A stretch of DNA of 34,498 bases, from positions 1 through 34,498 of the forward strand of contig NZ_JASJCS010000060.1 of assembly GCF_030065885.1 (NCBI RefSeq). The letters run 5' to 3'. The notes under the pieces are model-generated. The model did no database searches. It worked only from the letters and a program-made list of their open reading frames with translations, and was not told where the DNA came from. Source of the DNA: Ilumatobacter sp. GTDB lineage: Bacteria; Actinomycetota; Acidimicrobiia; Acidimicrobiales; Ilumatobacteraceae. Positions within the stretch are counted from its first letter, which is position 1. Each line of letters begins with the position of its first letter. Made by a program: the position numbers and the translations under genes. This document shows, one piece after another, positions 32,027 to 34,498 of the stretch.

Positions 32027-34471
32027 ATGCTCCGGGTCCGCACTATCTACGCCCACTCCGCAGGCGCCGCCGTCGACTACTACACGCGCTACCTCACTGA
32101 GGCGCCCGGCGAGATTCCCGGGACGTGGCACGGACGGCAAGCGGCGGGCCTCGGCCTTGCCGGCGACGTCGCAGCCGACGACCTGCTCGCCATCCTCGAG
32201 GGCCGTGACCCACGATCGGGGACAACGCTCGGACGGGCACTCGCCGACCGCCAGCTTGCCGACGGCTCGATCGTGAAGGCGGTCGCGGGCTTCGACGCGA
32301 CCTTCTCCGCACCGAAGTCGCTGAGCGTGCTGTGGGCGCTCACCGGAGACACCCGGTTGCTCGAAGCACACGACGTCGCCGTCCACGCCGCGCTCGCCCA
32401 CATCGAGCGGTACGGGTCGACGACACGCGTCCGCGTCGCCGGTGGACGACGGCTTCATCCCGACTCGCAGGGCCTCACGATCGCCGCCTTCAGGCAGACC
32501 ACGTCGCGCGCCGACGACCCGCAGATCCACACCCACTGCGTCATCTCGGCGAAGGTTCAGACCGCGGAGGGGCGCTGGCTCGCGCTGGACGGCCGCTACC
32601 TCAAGAAGCATCAGCGCGTGCTCGGCGGCCTCTACCAGTCCGTGCTCCGCAACGAACTCGCCCACCGCTTCGGGATCGTCTGGGGTGACATCGAGAAGGG
32701 CCAGGCAGAGATGTCGGCGATGCCCGACGAACTCCTTGCGACCTTCTCGAAGCGCACCGACCAGATCGATGACGCGCTCGCCGCCAAGATCGACGACTTC
32801 GTCGATCGACAGGGACGCGACCCGAACCAGTGGGAGCTCGGTGCGATCAAGCGCGAGGCAGCCGTCGACACCCGAGCCCACAAGTCCGGCAACGGTGTCC
32901 CCGACCTGACGACACGGTGGGACCGAGGAGCGGCCGACATCGGTTGGACTGGCCTCGACCTCGTCGACGCGTTCGAAGCCCAGCGGATCGACGCCTCGGC
33001 GCGGCCGCCCGCGATTTCCGTCGACAGCCTCATCGACGCGCTCTCGACCGCTGGCTCGTCATGGAACCGAGCCCAGATCGTCGGAGCGCTCACCGACGCT
33101 GCTCGACCCGACCCGTCGCTCTCCGGCAACGAGTGGGCCTCGCGGATCGAGGTGTGGGCCGACGCCGTCGCGGCCCGCTGCATCGAACTCGACCCGGACG
33201 AGACCAACGCACCGACCCGAGCGTCCGACGGGCGATCGATGTGGCACGAGCCCATCTCGCCGCACATCACCACCGAGGCGATCCTTGCCGAGGAGGAGCT
33301 CATCGCGTCGTGGGCGCTCGCTGCGCAAGCCGACGATCCCCGGCCGTCGCCCACGGTCGCGGCCGGGAACCTCGACGTCCTCCAAGCGGAAGTCGCCGCC
33401 GCAGTCGCGGGTGACGATCGGCTCGTGCTCGTCGTCGGCCCGGCCGGAGCGGGCAAGACGACGACGTTGCGCGCCGCCATCGACGACCTGAACGCCGATG
33501 GCCGGCCAGTGTTCGGCGTTGCGCCGTCGGCCAAGGCCGCCCGTGTCCTCGAACGTGAGACCGGTGTCGCGTCCGACACCCTCGCCAAGTTGCTCCACGA
33601 GTGGCAACGCGGTGACCGCCCGCCGCTCGATCGCTACCGACTCCCGGCTGGCACGACCGTCATCGTCGACGAGGCCGGCATGGTCGGGACGTCCTCCCTC
33701 GCATCACTCACCCGGCTCGCTACCGAACACGACTGGCGCCTCGCGCTCGTCGGCGACCACCGCCAGCTCCAAGCCGTCGGACGTGGCGGCATGTTCCACG
33801 AGCTGTGCGCGACCGGTCGGGTACACGAGCTCGCGCGAATCCACCGTTTCGTCGACGAGTGGGAGGCAGCCGCGTCCCTCCTCCTGCGACGCGGCGAGCC
33901 CAGGGCGATCGACGCCTACCTCGAACACGACCGCATCGTCGCCGGCACCTTCGACGAGCAGCTCGCCCTCGTCGTCGATCAGTGGCGGACCGTCCACGCC
34001 AGCGGAGGCGTCTGCGCGATCAACGCATCGAGCAACGACCACGTCGACGCCGTCAACGCAGCGGTGCAGTCCGCACGGCTCGCAGCCGGTGACGTCGACG
34101 GCCGGCGCGCGGCTCGAATCGGCGGATCGGAGCACGCACACGTCGGTGATGTCGTCGTGACCCGACGCAACGATCGCCGTCTCACGACCGACGTCGGCGA
34201 GCCGGTCCGCAACCGCGAGACGTGGACGGTCGTCGGCGTCGGTGACGACGGATCGCTCACCGTGTCGTCGAACGGGGGCGCCGGTCGTGTCGACCTGCCT
34301 GCCGAGTACGCCCGAGAACACGTCCGACTCGGCTACGCAGCCACCGAGCACGGCATCCAGGGCGACACGACGACCGTCAGCGTCGAGCTCGTCTCGGAAA
34401 TCACGACACGGCGAGGCTTGTACGTCGGCGCGAGCCGCGGCCACGAACGGAACATCATCGCCGTGTCGTGA
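32027..34471 (+). CDS. MobF/TraA-type conjugative relaxase-helicase, 3' end unreliable
   Basis: A 814-residue protein that would nick at oriT and unwind DNA for transfer. The relaxase domain (about 1-290) starts with tyrosines at Y18-Y19, has ATFSAPKSLSVLWAL (91-105) and the metal-binding histidines in DPQIHTHCVI (H168, H170). The helicase part (about 450 on) has Walker A GPAGAGKTT (471-479), VDEAGMVG (547-554), GDHRQLQAVGRGG (576-588), and a late YVGASRGHERN motif, as in RecD-like helicases. Start ATG 32027. Proteins of this family normally extend beyond that last motif. Here the final A-V-S-stop is encoded by DNA that is an inverted copy of 34374-34414, so the true C-terminus is probably missing. 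Confidence 0.88.
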   Translation: MLRVRTIYAHSAGAAVDYYTRYLTEAPGEIPGTWHGRQAAGLGLAGDVAADDLLAILEGRDPRSGTTLGRALADRQLADGSIVKAVAGFDATFSAPKSLSVLWALTGDTRLLEAHDVAVHAALAHIERYGSTTRVRVAGGRRLHPDSQGLTIAAFRQTTSRADDPQIHTHCVISAKVQTAEGRWLALDGRYLKKHQRVLGGLYQSVLRNELAHRFGIVWGDIEKGQAEMSAMPDELLATFSKRTDQIDDALAAKIDDFVDRQGRDPNQWELGAIKREAAVDTRAHKSGNGVPDLTTRWDRGAADIGWTGLDLVDAFEAQRIDASARPPAISVDSLIDALSTAGSSWNRAQIVGALTDAARPDPSLSGNEWASRIEVWADAVAARCIELDPDETNAPTRASDGRSMWHEPISPHITTEAILAEEELIASWALAAQADDPRPSPTVAAGNLDVLQAEVAAAVAGDDRLVLVVGPAGAGKTTTLRAAIDDLNADGRPVFGVAPSAKAARVLERETGVASDTLAKLLHEWQRGDRPPLDRYRLPAGTTVIVDEAGMVGTSSLASLTRLATEHDWRLALVGDHRQLQAVGRGGMFHELCATGRVHELARIHRFVDEWEAAASLLLRRGEPRAIDAYLEHDRIVAGTFDEQLALVVDQWRTVHASGGVCAINASSNDHVDAVNAAVQSARLAAGDVDGRRAARIGGSEHAHVGDVVVTRRNDRRLTTDVGEPVRNRETWTVVGVGDDGSLTVSSNGGAGRVDLPAEYAREHVRLGYAATEHGIQGDTTTVSVELVSEITTRRGLYVGASRGHERNIIAVS

Positions 34472-34498
34472 TTTCCGAGACGAGCTCGACGCTGACGG
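34374..34498. repeat. Perfect 41-bp inverted repeat (fold-back) at the right contig edge
   Basis: Bases 34374-34414 are exactly the reverse complement of 34458-34498, with a 43-nt spacer. The second arm ends at the last base of the window and supplies the relaxase stop codon. The pattern is typical of a chimeric or fold-back contig end. Confidence 0.92.

Noticed and set aside
1..34498. CRISPR arrays, rRNA, insertion sequences with transposase
   Set aside because: No regularly spaced repeats, rRNA segments or transposase motifs were seen. The only recombinase is the integrase at 29116-30456.

Overview
The window reads as one high-GC actinobacterial contig. Dense coding, many GTG starts, TANNNT-type promoters and the crgA-trpG-pknB-pbpA-rodA-pstP-fhaB-fhaA-tRNA-Leu order, known from the origin-proximal region of mycobacteria, support this. 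Extracytoplasmic Thr/Pro-rich tails and a lamin-tail-domain protein are compatible with an Acidimicrobiia-like lineage, but that is inference. Both ends carry repeats that look like contig ends: a 117-bp-offset direct repeat on the left and a perfect 41-bp fold-back on the right. The first and last genes should be read with that in mind.

Region 1 (1-14616) is ordinary chromosome. It holds a truncated unknown C-terminus, a large secreted protein with five lamin-tail domains, a class III aminotransferase followed by a MarR regulator, an MMPL exporter divergent from a TetR regulator with paired operator-like sites, an orphan ABC ATPase lacking the H-loop histidine, a sterol-desaturase-family membrane hydroxylase, and a divergent acyl-CoA ligase / thiolase pair (fatty-acid metabolism).

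Region 2 (14705-25068) is the cell-wall and division control cluster. CrgA and TrpG/PabA are followed by a minus-strand series fhaA > fhaB > pstP > rodA > pbpA > pknB. Here a PASTA Ser/Thr kinase and its PP2C phosphatase would act, through FHA readers, on the RodA/PbpA peptidoglycan synthase pair. Only one kinase is present, with no pknA. Non-coding features include a cluster of DnaA-box-like sites (15002-15089), four consecutive stem-loops between crgA and trpG (15508-15642), and two diverged copies of an intergenic repeat (11271-11544 and 16281-16533), each sitting between convergent genes. The region ends with tRNA-Leu(CAG), its promoter and a strong terminator.

Region 3 (25069-34498) looks like an integrated mobilizable or conjugative element whose likely left boundary is the tRNA-Leu gene. 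Its core is a tyrosine recombinase with an unusual inserted helix-turn-helix segment, an XRE regulator, a divergent excisionase-like protein, a winged-helix protein ending in a beta-clamp-like motif, and a MobF/TraA-type relaxase-helicase cut at the contig end. A 25-bp near-palindrome lies over the divergent promoter. Between the tRNA and the integrase are three cargo genes I cannot assign to a named system: a 600-aa protein with a Mrr-like PD-(D/E)XK nuclease N-terminus, and a translationally coupled pair (a 323-aa PD-(D/E)XK-like protein and a 353-aa unknown protein) codirectional with the integrase. This is the best candidate in the window for an undescribed, possibly defensive, system.
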